64,000 nt of DNA from Cognatundibacterium curvum (GCF_014284235.1 NZ_JACOGD010000001.1:62001-126000), one strand, 5' to 3'; counted from the stretch's first letter, positions 47,188 to 56,753 are shown. The notes: generated by a model from the sequence alone, not told the origin. Translations and numbers: made by a program.

Positions 47188-48651
47188 ATGAATACGAAAT
47201 GCAGTCTGATTCCTATACTGCTGTTGAGCACCGCTTGCAGCAGTACAGTGCGCGCGCCGGCTGAACAACTGGCGGCCACGTCTGTGCAGACGCAGCAGGC
47301 CTTGCTACAGGCTCTGCCACCAACTACGCAGGCCGCCAGCTTGCAGCAATGGTGGCAGGCTCAGGGTGATCCCGCCTTGTTGCAACTGATTTCAGCGGCG
47401 CAAGCAGTCAGTCCCGGCATTGCCCAGGCTTGGGCCAATATCGAAACAGCACGTGCAGCGCGCGTGAGCAGTGGCGCAGCCTTGTTGCCCACGCTGGATG
47501 CGACAGCCAGTGCCAGCCGTGCACGCAGTCAGCCCGGCATGCCGGTCAGCAATTCGGGACAAGCCGGTGTGCAGACTTCCTGGGAAATAGATGTGTTTGG
47601 CGCTGGCCGCGCAAGTCGCGATGCCAGTCAGGCCAGCCTCGATGCGAGTCGCGCTTTGTGGCATGACGCCAGAATCTCGGTCGCTGCGGAAACGGCCACA
47701 CAATACGTGAATGCACGCCAATGCCAACTGACACTGGCGTTGACCCGTAAAGACAGTGAGTCCAGGCAGGAAACCGCAAGGGTAACGGCGCTCAGCGTGA
47801 AAGCCGGTGTGGCTTCGCAAAACCAATTGGTGCTGTCTCAGGCGGCTGCTGCCGAGGGCAATAACCGTAGCTTGCAACAGCAGGCGGCCTGCGAAGTGGA
47901 GCGTAAGGCGCTGGTGGCGCTGACTGGCTTACCAGAAACCGAAGTCGCGACGCTTTTACAGCAAGCAGCCGCCCAGTCAGTCTGGCAGCCGGTCGGCATC
48001 AGCAGCCTGCCGGCCAGCGTGTTGAATCAGCGGCCCGATGTGTATGCAGCGGAACAGGAGATGACTGCGGCTTACGCGGAAATTTCAGCGGCTCAGGCCC
48101 AGCGTTATCCACGTCTGACGCTGACTGGTTTTGTCGGCCGCGCCAGACTCGACAGCGGTGCCACAGAACTGACTGGCCCAAGCTGGTCGTTGGGTCCTGT
48201 CAATCTGACTCTGCCTTTGTTCAACGGTGGCCGTCTGGCGGCAAACGTCGATGCGGCTGAGGCACGCTATCTGGCCAGTGCCAGCAACTACCAGGCTAAA
48301 GTGCGGCAGGCAGTACGCGAGGTGGAGGAAGCACTGGTGAATCTGCGCAGTGCTGAAGCCAGACAACAGGATGCCGCACTGGCAGCACGTTCCTATGCAG
48401 CGCATGCAGCGCAGACAGCGAGCCGTTATCAGCAAGGCATGGCCAGTCTGTTTGATCTGGAAGACGCACGCCGCAGCGCGTTTGCGGCCGAGCTCAATGA
48501 AAGCACGCTGCAATCCGAACGTCGCCGTGCCTGGATCGCGCTGTACCGCGCCGCCGGTTGTGGCTGGAGCACGCAGGCAGCATTACCTGCCGCAGCGGTT
48601 ATGTCCGCTGGCTCCGCTACCTCCGCTACCTCCGCACAGAATTCACAATAA
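47188..48651 (+). CDS. Outer-membrane efflux lipoprotein (NodT/OprM family)
   Basis: The outer-membrane channel of a tripartite pump, 487 residues. A short signal peptide ends in a lipobox-like STAC, so the mature protein is probably acylated at that cysteine. The duplicated OEP repeats are visible (WWQAQGDPALLQLISAAQAVSPGIAQAWANIETA; then WQPVGISSLPASVLNQRPDVYAAEQEM). SLGPVNLTLPLFNGGRL is the usual NodT segment. ATG 47188 has GGAG upstream; a TTG two codons earlier is also open. The C-terminus is Ala/Ser-rich with short repeats (GSATSATS). Confidence 0.92.
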   Translation: MNTKCSLIPILLLSTACSSTVRAPAEQLAATSVQTQQALLQALPPTTQAASLQQWWQAQGDPALLQLISAAQAVSPGIAQAWANIETARAARVSSGAALLPTLDATASASRARSQPGMPVSNSGQAGVQTSWEIDVFGAGRASRDASQASLDASRALWHDARISVAAETATQYVNARQCQLTLALTRKDSESRQETARVTALSVKAGVASQNQLVLSQAAAAEGNNRSLQQQAACEVERKALVALTGLPETEVATLLQQAAAQSVWQPVGISSLPASVLNQRPDVYAAEQEMTAAYAEISAAQAQRYPRLTLTGFVGRARLDSGATELTGPSWSLGPVNLTLPLFNGGRLAANVDAAEARYLASASNYQAKVRQAVREVEEALVNLRSAEARQQDAALAARSYAAHAAQTASRYQQGMASLFDLEDARRSAFAAELNESTLQSERRRAWIALYRAAGCGWSTQAALPAAAVMSAGSATSATSAQNSQ

Positions 48652-48674
48652 TCCCCGCTTGCTTAAGAAAGCAG

Positions 48675-49937
48675 ATGACTATGTTTACTCAAATTTCACA
48701 GCATTTTTCTTCACGTACTGCGCTTCGTCCCTCGTTTTGGGCGACTTCTTCGGTATTGGTCTTACTGGCCGCATTAGGTAGTTACAGCCTGTCTATGGCT
48801 GCTGACAGCAGTGCGTCGGCGCAGGCCAGTAGCAACGCCGCAAGCAACAGCAAACTCAAGCCTGCGCTGACCGTGACTACCACCCAGCCTACCATTGCAG
48901 ACATACCGCTGCGGCTGGCGGCCAATGGCAATGTGCAGGCCTGGCAGGAAGCCATCATCGGTTCGGAAGCAAATGGCTTACGCATACAGGAATTGCACGT
49001 CAATATTGGTGATGTGGTTCAGCGCGGCCAGTTACTGGCCAGCTTTGTCAGTGAGACGGTGCAGACCGATCTGGCAGCTGCTCAGGCCAGCGTGGCAGAA
49101 GCGGCAGCCAATCTGGCTGAGGCACAGGCCAATGCCGAACGTGCACGCAATCTGCAAAACACAGGTGCACTCAGTGCCCAGCAAATCGGTCAGTATCTGA
49201 GTGCCGAAGCGACCGCCAAAGCCAGACTGGATGCAACTAAAGCAGCACTGGCGGCACAACAGCTCAGGATGAAACATACCCGTGTGTTGGCTCCCGATGC
49301 CGGTGTGATCAGCGCCCGTCCTGCGACATTTGGCGCGGTGGTGCAGAGCGGCGCGGAACTGTTCCGCATGATACGGCAGGGACGGCTGGAATGGCGCGCC
49401 GAACTGACGGCAGCAGAAATGGCGCGTATCAGCAATGGCAGCGAAGCCATCGTGACCGCACCCGGCGGTGCGCAATGGAAAGGCAAGGTGCGTATGGTAG
49501 CGCCAGTCCTGGATGCGCAAACCCGCAATGGTCTGGTGTATGTCGACTTGCTGCCGCCTAAGGAAACTAAGGACGCTAAGGACACTAAAGAGTCCAAGGC
49601 AGTCGCTGCCTTCAAACCCGGCATGTATGCCAAAGGCGAATTCCTGCTCGGTCATTCTGCCGGGCTGACGATACCGCAGCAGGCCATCGTGGTCAGGGAT
49701 GGCTTTAGTTATGTCTTCCGTCTGAATAGCGATGGCAAAGTCACGCAAGTGAAGCTGCAGACCGGACGCCGGGTCAGCCAGCCACAAGGCGAAATGGTGG
49801 AAGTGCTGTCTGGCTTGCAGGCAGGCCAGACCGTGGTAGTCAGCGGCGCCGGTTTCCTCAATGATGGCGATCTGGTCAAAGTGGTGAGTCCGGCAACGGC
49901 TAAGCCAGCTGCTGCTAACGCTGCAACACAAAAATAA
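48675..49937 (+). CDS. RND efflux periplasmic adaptor (membrane fusion protein)
   Basis: An adaptor of about 420 residues. An N-terminal signal or anchor helix (WATSSVLVLLAALGSYSLSMA) is followed by the barrel-sandwich lipoyl half (LAANGNVQAWQEAIIGSEANG). Next come an alpha hairpin (about 150-215, rich in Ala/Gln) and the other lipoyl half (KHTRVLAPDAGVISARPATFG). The beta-barrel and membrane-proximal domains close the protein. An unusual lysine/aspartate-rich insert (KETKDAKDTKESKA, about 296-309) made of near-repeats interrupts the beta-barrel domain. The frame opens upstream at 48558 inside the lipoprotein gene; the ATG at 48675 is the sensible start. Confidence 0.9.
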   Translation: MTMFTQISQHFSSRTALRPSFWATSSVLVLLAALGSYSLSMAADSSASAQASSNAASNSKLKPALTVTTTQPTIADIPLRLAANGNVQAWQEAIIGSEANGLRIQELHVNIGDVVQRGQLLASFVSETVQTDLAAAQASVAEAAANLAEAQANAERARNLQNTGALSAQQIGQYLSAEATAKARLDATKAALAAQQLRMKHTRVLAPDAGVISARPATFGAVVQSGAELFRMIRQGRLEWRAELTAAEMARISNGSEAIVTAPGGAQWKGKVRMVAPVLDAQTRNGLVYVDLLPPKETKDAKDTKESKAVAAFKPGMYAKGEFLLGHSAGLTIPQQAIVVRDGFSYVFRLNSDGKVTQVKLQTGRRVSQPQGEMVEVLSGLQAGQTVVVSGAGFLNDGDLVKVVSPATAKPAAANAATQK

Positions 49938-49946
49938 GGGGCGATT

Positions 49947-52900
49947 GTGAACTTTTCAGCGCTATCAATTAAAAACCCGATACCGGCGATCATGCTGTTT
50001 ATCTTGCTGACGCTGGCTGGCCTGCTATCGTTCAAAGCGACGATAGTGCAGGATTTTCCGGATATAGAATTACCGATTGTGACTGTCAGCGCGACCTTAC
50101 AGGGCGCGGCACCGGCTCAGCTGGAAACCGAAGTAGCACGTAAAATCGAAGACGCAGTCTCTTCAGTGCAAGGTGTCAAGAACGTCTACACCAAGGTGCT
50201 GGACGGCGATGTGTCGGTGACGGTGGAATTCATCCTCGAAAAACAAATCTCGGATGCTGTCAATGAAGTGCGCGATGCAGTCGCCACAGTCAGGGCGGAT
50301 CTGCCCAGCGAAATGCGCGACCCGGTGGTGACCAAAGCCTCAACAGCGGGGCGGGTGGTGAGCACCTATACCGTGGAAGCCAAGGCAGATGCGGCTGACA
50401 GCAAGGATGGCCCGGAAAGCCGCATGGATATTCAGGATTTGAGCTGGTTCGTGGATAACACCGTGGCGAAGCGGCTGCGCAATATCCCCGGCGTGGGTGG
50501 CGTCAAACGGGTAGGCGGCGTTAACCGTGAAGTGAGGGTCGAGCTGAATGCCGATCAGATGGCTGCTTTGAATGTGTCCGCCGTCGATGTCTCGCGCCGT
50601 ATCAAACTGGTACAGCAGGAAGCCCCCGGTGGTCGTGGTGATGTCAGCGGTGCCGAGCAATCGATACGCACCATCGCCACTGTCAAAACTGCCGCAGAAC
50701 TGGCGCAATTGGATGTGCCGCTGCCAGATGGCCGCCACATACGGCTGGACCAGGTAGCGAAGGTCAGCGATACCATCGCCGAGCCGCGCTCAGTCGCGAC
50801 GCTGGATGGCAAAGTGGTGGTGGGCTTTGAAGTATTCCGCACCAAGGGTGCCAGTGAAGTCGATGTGGCGCTGGCCAGCAAACAGGCGATAGAAGAAATG
50901 AAGGCGAGCTATCCCAAGCTGCATTTCTTTGAAGCGATAGATAATGCGCAGCCGGTAGAAGAAAACTTTGATGGCTCCATGCATTTGCTGTACGAAGGCG
51001 CATTGCTGGCGGTGCTGGTGGTCTGGTGGTTCCTGCGTGACTGGCGCGCCACCCTGGTCGCAGCGGCCGCTTTGCCTTTGTCGGTAATCCCGACTTTTCT
51101 GGGGCTGAAGTATTTCGGTTACACCCTCAATACCGTGACCTTGCTGTCACTGGCGCTGGTGGTTGGCGTCTTGGTTGATGACGCGATTGTGGAAATCGAA
51201 AATATCGCGCGCCATCTGCAAATGGGTAAAACCCCGATGCAAGCCGCGATGGAAGCAGCCGATGAAATCGGGATGGCGGTGATTGCCACGACCTTTGCAT
51301 TGGTGGCTGTGTTTTTGCCGACTGCTTTCATGGGCGGAGTGCCGGGGCTATTCTTTAAACAGTTTGGCTGGACAGCGGTGATTGCGATTCTGGCTTCGCT
51401 GGTGGTGGCGCGTTTGCTCACTCCGATGATGGCCGCTTATCTGCTAAAGCCTGCCTCTGATGCGCATGTACAGGCACATGCGCATGGTGAATCGGCGGAT
51501 GGCTGGATCATGCAGCGCTATATGCGCACCATGCAATGGTGTCTGCGCCATCGTCTGTTGACTATGCTGGCAGCGGGCGCATTCTTTGTTGGCTCTATCA
51601 TGCTGGTCGGTTTGCTGCCTACCGGTTTCGTGCCCGCCTCTGATCGCGCCCAGACCCAGGTCAACATCGAACTGCCACCCGGCAGCACGCTGGCCGAGAC
51701 CCGGGCATTAGCAGAGCAGGCACGCGTGCTGATCAAGGAAGATCGCAATGTGCTGAGTATCTTCAGCTCTGTCGGTGGCGGCTCCAGCGGTGATGCGTTT
51801 GCACCAGGTGCTGCGGCTGAAGCACGCCGTGCGGTGTTGACGATTACTACCACTCACCGCGACAACAGAAAGGCCAGCATGGCCGATATCGATGGCGCGA
51901 TACGCGAGAAACTGGCGTCACTGCCAGGTGCCAAATTCACTGTTGGCCCACCGGATTCCGGCGTCAAAATGCAGTTAGTGCTGAAGAGTGAAGACCCGGT
52001 TGCGCTGGTGGAAGCAGCCAGAAGCGTAGAGCGTGAATTGCGCACCCTGAAAGGCGTCGGTAACGTCAGTTCCAGCGCTTCGCTGGTACGCCCGGAAATC
52101 ATCGTCAGACCCGACATGGCACGTGCCGCCGAGCTGGGTGTGACTGCTGCCAGCATCGGTGAGACGGTGCGCGTGGCGACGGCAGGGGATTACGACACTA
52201 TGCTGCCTAAGCTGAATCTGGCGCAGCGTCAGGTGCCTATCCGTATCAAACTGCCTGACCACTTCCGCGCCAGCCTGGCCGATATCGAGCGCCTGACGGT
52301 GCCGGGTAAAAATGGTCCGGTGATGTTGGCGACCGTCGCTAAAGTCACGATGGAATCCGGCCCGGCCCAGATCGACCGCCTGAACCGCAGCCGCAATGTC
52401 ACGCTGGATGTGGAATTGGGCAATCGCCAACTGGGTGAAGTCAATGAAGAAGCACGCGCACTGCCTAGCATGAAAAATCTGCCTGCCGCAGTCAGCATCG
52501 CAGAACTGGGCGACGCGCAGGAAATGCAGGCGCTGTTCGCCAGCTTCGGTATCGCGATGCTGATCGGTATCCTGTGTATCTATGGCGTGCTGGTCTTGCT
52601 GTTCAAAGACTTCCTGCAGCCGGTAACGATTCTGGCCGCACTGCCGCTGAGTATAGGCGGTGCCTTCGTTGCCTTGCTGGTGACCGGTCAGGCCTTATCC
52701 ATGCCGTCCATGATAGGCCTGATTATGTTGATGGGGATCGTGACCAAGAACTCGATTCTGCTGGTTGATTATGCGGTGCTGGCACGCGCAGAAGGCATGA
52801 GCCGTTTTGATGCGCTGGTCGATGCCTGCCATAAACGCAGCCGTCCTATCATCATGACCACCATCGCCATGGGCGCGGGTATGATGCCGCTGGCTCTGGG

Positions 52901-53075
52901 CTGGGGCGCCGACCCCAGCTTCCGCTCACCAATGGCGATTGCCGTGATCGGCGGCCTGATCACCTCGACCTTACTGAGCCTGCTGGTGGTCCCCGCCGTG
53001 TTCACCTACATCGACGACTTCGAACACCTGCTGGGCCGCCTGCGCGGCAAGAAAGCAGCGCAGGCTGTGAGTTAA
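49947..53075 (+). CDS. RND multidrug efflux permease
   Basis: This inner-membrane proton-driven pump of 1042 residues resembles AcrB/MexB-type (HAE1) transporters. Twelve helices and two large periplasmic loops are seen. Helix 4 has the proton-relay DD in LVVGVLVDDAIVEIEN. FSALSIKNPIPAIMLFILL at the N-terminus, LPTGFVPASDRAQTQVNIELPPG after helix 7 and GIVTKNSILLVDYA in helix 10-11 are typical. GTG start, AAGGGG upstream. Lipoprotein, adaptor and permease form one unit behind the TetR gene, a complete pump. Confidence 0.95.
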   Translation: MNFSALSIKNPIPAIMLFILLTLAGLLSFKATIVQDFPDIELPIVTVSATLQGAAPAQLETEVARKIEDAVSSVQGVKNVYTKVLDGDVSVTVEFILEKQISDAVNEVRDAVATVRADLPSEMRDPVVTKASTAGRVVSTYTVEAKADAADSKDGPESRMDIQDLSWFVDNTVAKRLRNIPGVGGVKRVGGVNREVRVELNADQMAALNVSAVDVSRRIKLVQQEAPGGRGDVSGAEQSIRTIATVKTAAELAQLDVPLPDGRHIRLDQVAKVSDTIAEPRSVATLDGKVVVGFEVFRTKGASEVDVALASKQAIEEMKASYPKLHFFEAIDNAQPVEENFDGSMHLLYEGALLAVLVVWWFLRDWRATLVAAAALPLSVIPTFLGLKYFGYTLNTVTLLSLALVVGVLVDDAIVEIENIARHLQMGKTPMQAAMEAADEIGMAVIATTFALVAVFLPTAFMGGVPGLFFKQFGWTAVIAILASLVVARLLTPMMAAYLLKPASDAHVQAHAHGESADGWIMQRYMRTMQWCLRHRLLTMLAAGAFFVGSIMLVGLLPTGFVPASDRAQTQVNIELPPGSTLAETRALAEQARVLIKEDRNVLSIFSSVGGGSSGDAFAPGAAAEARRAVLTITTTHRDNRKASMADIDGAIREKLASLPGAKFTVGPPDSGVKMQLVLKSEDPVALVEAARSVERELRTLKGVGNVSSSASLVRPEIIVRPDMARAAELGVTAASIGETVRVATAGDYDTMLPKLNLAQRQVPIRIKLPDHFRASLADIERLTVPGKNGPVMLATVAKVTMESGPAQIDRLNRSRNVTLDVELGNRQLGEVNEEARALPSMKNLPAAVSIAELGDAQEMQALFASFGIAMLIGILCIYGVLVLLFKDFLQPVTILAALPLSIGGAFVALLVTGQALSMPSMIGLIMLMGIVTKNSILLVDYAVLARAEGMSRFDALVDACHKRSRPIIMTTIAMGAGMMPLALGWGADPSFRSPMAIAVIGGLITSTLLSLLVVPAVFTYIDDFEHLLGRLRGKKAAQAVS

Positions 53076-53232
53076 GGTCAGGTATTTTCTGCTATCCCGC
53101 CAGTTTTGCCGGCACCGCCTTTATGGGGTGCTGGTGGTGGGTAGCGTCAAGCAGCTCTCTGTTCGCATGAGAAGAACAGGTGGCGTTTAGAAAAAATCAG
53201 ATTTTTCGTCAGTGTGTATGTTGCGTGATCGC

Positions 53233-53613
53233 TTAGGCAGCATCTCCGCTGCTTCGAGCAGACCTGTTTCTGTTACCCAATTGTCGTTCGTAACTAGCCA
53301 AAGCGAATGATGCAACACACTGAAGAATGCCGGGTTTCATTCCGACCGCATTCAGCAAGACCAGACCCAGGCACACACCAAAACCTGCGCCAAAAACAAG
53401 TTGATCCCGGCCCGACCAGGAAAGAGGAAAAACGATGGTGCACAACATGGCTATGTTGTAGACGATTGCTAACAAGAGCGCACTCGTATTTACTTGTCCA
53501 CCAGGTAGCAGCCAGTCGATGGCCGCAACAGACCAGATGGCTGTAGTTTTCAAATAGGTCAATACGCAGATAAGCAGCGTGATGAAGTGGCAGATGATGA
53601 CTGTGCGTTTCAT
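53233..53613 (-). CDS. Small hypothetical membrane protein
   Basis: Not recognised. About 126 residues with three to four hydrophobic segments (ICHFITLLICVLTYL, SALLLAIVYNIAMLCTIVF, LVFGAGFGVCLGLVLLNAVG) and a polar Arg/Ser tail. A GTG nine codons earlier keeps the frame open to 53640; the ATG at 53613 is preferred. It begins the region of small unknown genes after the efflux operon. Confidence 0.55.
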   Translation of the reverse strand: MKRTVIICHFITLLICVLTYLKTTAIWSVAAIDWLLPGGQVNTSALLLAIVYNIAMLCTIVFPLSWSGRDQLVFGAGFGVCLGLVLLNAVGMKPGILQCVASFALASYERQLGNRNRSARSSGDAA

Positions 53614-53689
53614 GTGATTTTTTTCTGGGTTAAGCTGCACTTAGAAATAAAATACTTGTAGCTTCGTCCTTAAATGTTATGTTGGCTAT

Positions 53690-54481
53690 TCACTTATATG
53701 TAGAAGTGAGTACCTCGGGGCCATTGTCACCAATCAGCACAACATGACTAAAGACCGCTGACGGAAGCCGCTCTTTGTCAATCACCGTCCAGTTATCCGC
53801 AGCTAGTTTTTCATGCGGTTGTGCTGTATGTCCCAACGCTAGTAAAGAAAACATCGTTCCTGTCGAAAGGGTATGATCTTCGCCTATAAGTCCCTTTGGT
53901 AAAACAAATTGTGGAAGCATGATTGGTTCCCGGCCTATCAGGTGACCAGAAAACTTCTTAGATAAAACCATTTTTTCCGCCAGAGCGACTTCATGCAATG
54001 CAGTCACGATGCTTGAGATCTTCGCATTTGGTACGCAAATCTGAATTGCTTTTTCCAGGCATTTCATTGTGGATGACATTATATGGATTTTTGCTGGCGA
54101 AGCTTTTTCTTCCCCTGCAAGCACGGTCCAGTTCTGACTGCAAAGCGCACTCATAGCGTCATTCGTTCCGAGTGATATCTTGATCAAATCACCTGCTTCA
54201 ATAAGCGTGTTATGTTTTGGTATTCCATTCATTATTTCGTGGTTACGGCAAATGGAAATATCTTCTGGAAATGAAAACTGCTTGCGAAATGAAAATTCAA
54301 CTCCGGTTTCTTTCGCTGCTGCACGCGCTATGTCCGCCAGGTCTGCCGTTGTTCTGCCTGGAACGATGCTACTCAGGATTTGATCGAAAATGAAATTTTG
54401 CTTTTTTGCGAGTACTTTTATCCGCTCAATAGTTACTTGATCGTTTGCTTGGGTCGGAATTAGTTTTGTATAGAGCGGCAT
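53690..54481 (-). CDS. Methionine-aminopeptidase-like protein lacking metal ligands
   Basis: A 263-residue protein, the length of MetAP-I, with the pita-bread fold clear by alignment to E. coli MetAP. Its DISICRNHEIMNGIP matches SVCISINEVVCHGIP; GDLIKIS matches GDIVNID; SGHLIGR matches CGHGIGR; SAVFSHVVLIGDNGPEVLT matches SAQYEHTIVVTDNGCEILT. The active-site residues are gone: H79 becomes N85, D97 becomes S103, D108 becomes Cys or Ser, E204 becomes L214 and E235 becomes S245; only the metal His (H180) remains. It should be unable to hold the two metals, so it is a pseudoenzyme or has a new role. The frame is open upstream to 54604. Confidence 0.82.
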   Translation of the reverse strand: MPLYTKLIPTQANDQVTIERIKVLAKKQNFIFDQILSSIVPGRTTADLADIARAAAKETGVEFSFRKQFSFPEDISICRNHEIMNGIPKHNTLIEAGDLIKISLGTNDAMSALCSQNWTVLAGEEKASPAKIHIMSSTMKCLEKAIQICVPNAKISSIVTALHEVALAEKMVLSKKFSGHLIGREPIMLPQFVLPKGLIGEDHTLSTGTMFSLLALGHTAQPHEKLAADNWTVIDKERLPSAVFSHVVLIGDNGPEVLTSTYK

Positions 54482-54805
54482 GTGATGATTGAAAAGTGGA
54501 ATATTTTTCGTACGGCCAGACGATGGTTCGCTAACTTGTTTTAATGAAGAAAACGCATTTAGCCTTGGAATGCTGGCATGAGCACAAAACCTAGGCACAA
54601 GCAATGTTTCGCAATCAACGCTAATGCCTGGTTGTCTTGTGTGCGAAGTGAATCGTCCCGACTTTGGTAGGCAGCTCTGAACTTATAGTTTAGCCCAACA
54701 GGGGGCAATATGAGCTTGTGAGTGTCATACAAAACAATTTAAGATTGAAGTCACGGATCGCGGCCGCCCGGTCACTGAACTGGAAGAACGACTCTGTTCA
54801 CTTTT
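54482..54805. other. Gap, no supported gene
   Basis: The left part is the upstream extension of the aminopeptidase-like frame. No ribosome site, hairpin with T-run or RNA gene is recognisable. The leftward gene's promoter must lie here. Confidence 0.4.
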
Positions 54806-55264
54806 TCATTTTACCTTCCCTGCAAATTGAGCCCGAACGCATACCTTGTATTTATCATCCCGTTGAGAATTTTCTTTAAAACATGTGGATAAGGCGTTAA
54901 TGTCGATTTGGGGAGTGGTCAAAATATCCAGGTTTTGTTCGCATAAGCTTTGAAAATATTCTTGAAAGATTAGTAAATCCACGCGCCAATCTTCCGAGAA
55001 ATTGTTTTTTTCAATAAATTTTACAGTGGCGACAATATGCTCTTTATCATCACCTAGCTTTTGATATTCATCTCCACCTAGATAAATCATATGACGCCAA
55101 ACCTCTGCCATTGGGCCTGACATTGGATTTTTCTTTAAAGACTCAATTGTCGTTTTTTTTGTTATCACCATAGTCCCGGCAAGATTGCCACGTTCAATGC
55201 ACTTTTCCGCTGCAAAAACAAAATGGCTGAAGAAAAGTATGAGTAATCCAACGATAAATTTCAT
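54806..55264 (-). CDS. Secreted hypothetical protein
   Basis: Not recognised. A 152-residue precursor with a clear signal peptide (MKFIVGLLILFFSHFVFAA-EKC). The mature part is charged, mostly helical, with four cysteines (after the cleavage site, in SLCEQN, in STCFKEN and in KVCVRA) that could form two disulfides. A+T-rich codon use contrasts with the nearby efflux genes. An ATG four codons upstream (55276) is also open. A periplasmic immunity or inhibitor role would suit the shape, but there is no direct evidence. Confidence 0.6.
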   Translation of the reverse strand: MKFIVGLLILFFSHFVFAAEKCIERGNLAGTMVITKKTTIESLKKNPMSGPMAEVWRHMIYLGGDEYQKLGDDKEHIVATVKFIEKNNFSEDWRVDLLIFQEYFQSLCEQNLDILTTPQIDINALSTCFKENSQRDDKYKVCVRAQFAGKVK

Positions 55265-55437
55265 ATATAGGCACATGCTTGAATGATTGTTTGTGTGGGT
55301 ACGTTTCCGAATTTTCGCATTCTTATTCTTGAACTAAGCTAATCAAGTTCAGATTATTTTTTATAAGCCAAACCGCCTGCCAATTGCCAACATGAGTGAT
55401 GAAGTATCTTCGCTAGTTTTGAACATCATTCTGCACT

Positions 55438-55838
55438 ATGTGGTTCGTCGAATCGTCCTTTGATGGCAAACTGAGTGGTAAATTGCTACTCTCTTTATTC
55501 ATACAGCCTATTGGCACATCCGTGGCAAACATTTTCGAGGTAGGCAAGTGCTTGCCTGGATTTATTAGTGCCAGCAATTATGGGTGCTATTTCTTCTTGA
55601 TACATGTGCAGCCGCCCATGGTTTGGCAACTGTCTTTGTATTGCCTAAAAGCGATGTTAGCGTCTGTCACACTTTCAGTGTAAAGAATTTTCTCAAATTC
55701 TACGTCATAGATAATGTCGGACCCACCGGTTCTACCCCACCATACGCGGATAAAAATGAGTTTTTCGTTGATCCACTTTACACCGGAGAGGCCGAAAATG
55801 TTTGTGAAACTAATGTCTGTCAGATTGGGTTTTTCTGA
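55438..55838 (+). pseudogene. Possible frameshifted small gene
   Basis: Two overlapping frames read in the same direction. The first (55438-55683) begins MWFVESSFDGKLSGKLLL; the second (from a GTG at 55584) reads CAAAHGLATVFVLPKSD and ends NVCETNVCQIGFF at 55838. The first half of one plus the second half of the other would make a protein of about 130 residues, with the break near the pyrimidine-rich CTATTTCTTCTT at 55587-55598. Neither frame has a ribosome site or a recognised domain. It could equally be chance. Confidence 0.22.
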
Positions 55839-56101
55839 ATAAACCGTGATGTGACCACGAGGCCGACTATTTTTTTAATAAACAGGTAAGCCTTGTTTGG
55901 AGATATTTCACCCTGTGATGGCTTTTCGGCAGCCCGGTTTGTGATTTTTATGTTTTGCTCAATGAGTGAGTGAAAATCATCATATGAATGGACATTTCTC
56001 GACTCTCGCCAACAATCTGGAGGTGAGCCAGGCCACATTTTTTCTTCTGCAAGTGCAGTATTTGAGAGAAATGAAATAATCATGCAAAGAATGAACTTCA
56101 T
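55820..56101 (-). CDS. Small secreted hypothetical protein
   Basis: Not recognised. 93 residues with a signal peptide (MKFILCMIISFLSNTALA-EEK) and a short charged mature domain with one cysteine. GGGGAG lies seven bases before the ATG, good support for translation. The same MKFI-type leader starts the gene at 54806-55264, but the mature parts do not look alike. It may be a truncated form of a longer protein. Confidence 0.55.
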   Translation of the reverse strand: MKFILCMIISFLSNTALAEEKMWPGSPPDCWRESRNVHSYDDFHSLIEQNIKITNRAAEKPSQGEISPNKAYLFIKKIVGLVVTSRFIQKNPI

Positions 56102-56330
56102 TCTGGGCTCCCCAAACGTTTGACAAGTGCTGTTCGCCTAATGCGGGACGAATGGATGGAATGATTAGACTTCATTTCAGTTCAAATGCGGAAATTACAC
56201 TCGATAACATTTAAGCTTGATGTCATTGATATGTGCTTACAAGATTTTCCGTCTCAATAAGCGAAAAACTTACTCCTGAACAGAGAATGACGCATGCCCG
56301 CCTATCCCCTACTCACCCCAAACCCAGTAC

Positions 56331-56753
56331 TCATCTCAACAAATCCGTACCCGGCAACATCTCTAATTCACCCTGCTTTTGCACCACCACATTCAACGGC
56401 ATATAGCCTTTGGTTCGCGGGCAGTTTTCGAAGTCGGTGACATCAACTTTGTACGGCCCGTACCACTTGTAGGCGCCGGAAAAGCCGCCGTATTGGTAGA
56501 CCCAGGCTTGCTGCGCATTGCGATCGATCAGTGCGGCGTACAGAAACTGGTCGGTGGTGCCTACGGGTTCATGCAGGGATATGGTGCGTAGTGCCTTGCT
56601 GTCTCCGGTGGAGAGGGTGGGGGCTTCGACAGCCTCTGACAAGACGATTGCGGGCGGCGTCAAGGCAGTGAGTTTGCACACAGGCTGGGTTTCTGTGGCG
56701 TAGGCAGAAGCAGTGCTTGCAGCGGCGATGAAAAGTGTCAGCAGGGCTTGCAT
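56331..56753 (-). CDS. Secreted hypothetical protein
   Basis: Not recognised. A 140-residue precursor with a signal peptide (LLTLFIAAASTASAYA-TET). The mature domain is beta-rich, with YAALIDRNAQQAWVYQYGGFSG and YGPYKVDVTDFENCP, and two cysteines that may pair. The long frame opens at 57002, but the ATG at 56753 with AAGGA upstream is the proper start. It lies next to a membrane-protein gene in the same direction. Confidence 0.6.
   Translation of the reverse strand: MQALLTLFIAAASTASAYATETQPVCKLTALTPPAIVLSEAVEAPTLSTGDSKALRTISLHEPVGTTDQFLYAALIDRNAQQAWVYQYGGFSGAYKWYGPYKVDVTDFENCPRTKGYMPLNVVVQKQGELEMLPGTDLLR

Noticed and set aside
53101-53160. Terminator after the RND permease
   Set aside because: Short GC-rich inverted parts exist, but none has a following T-run.
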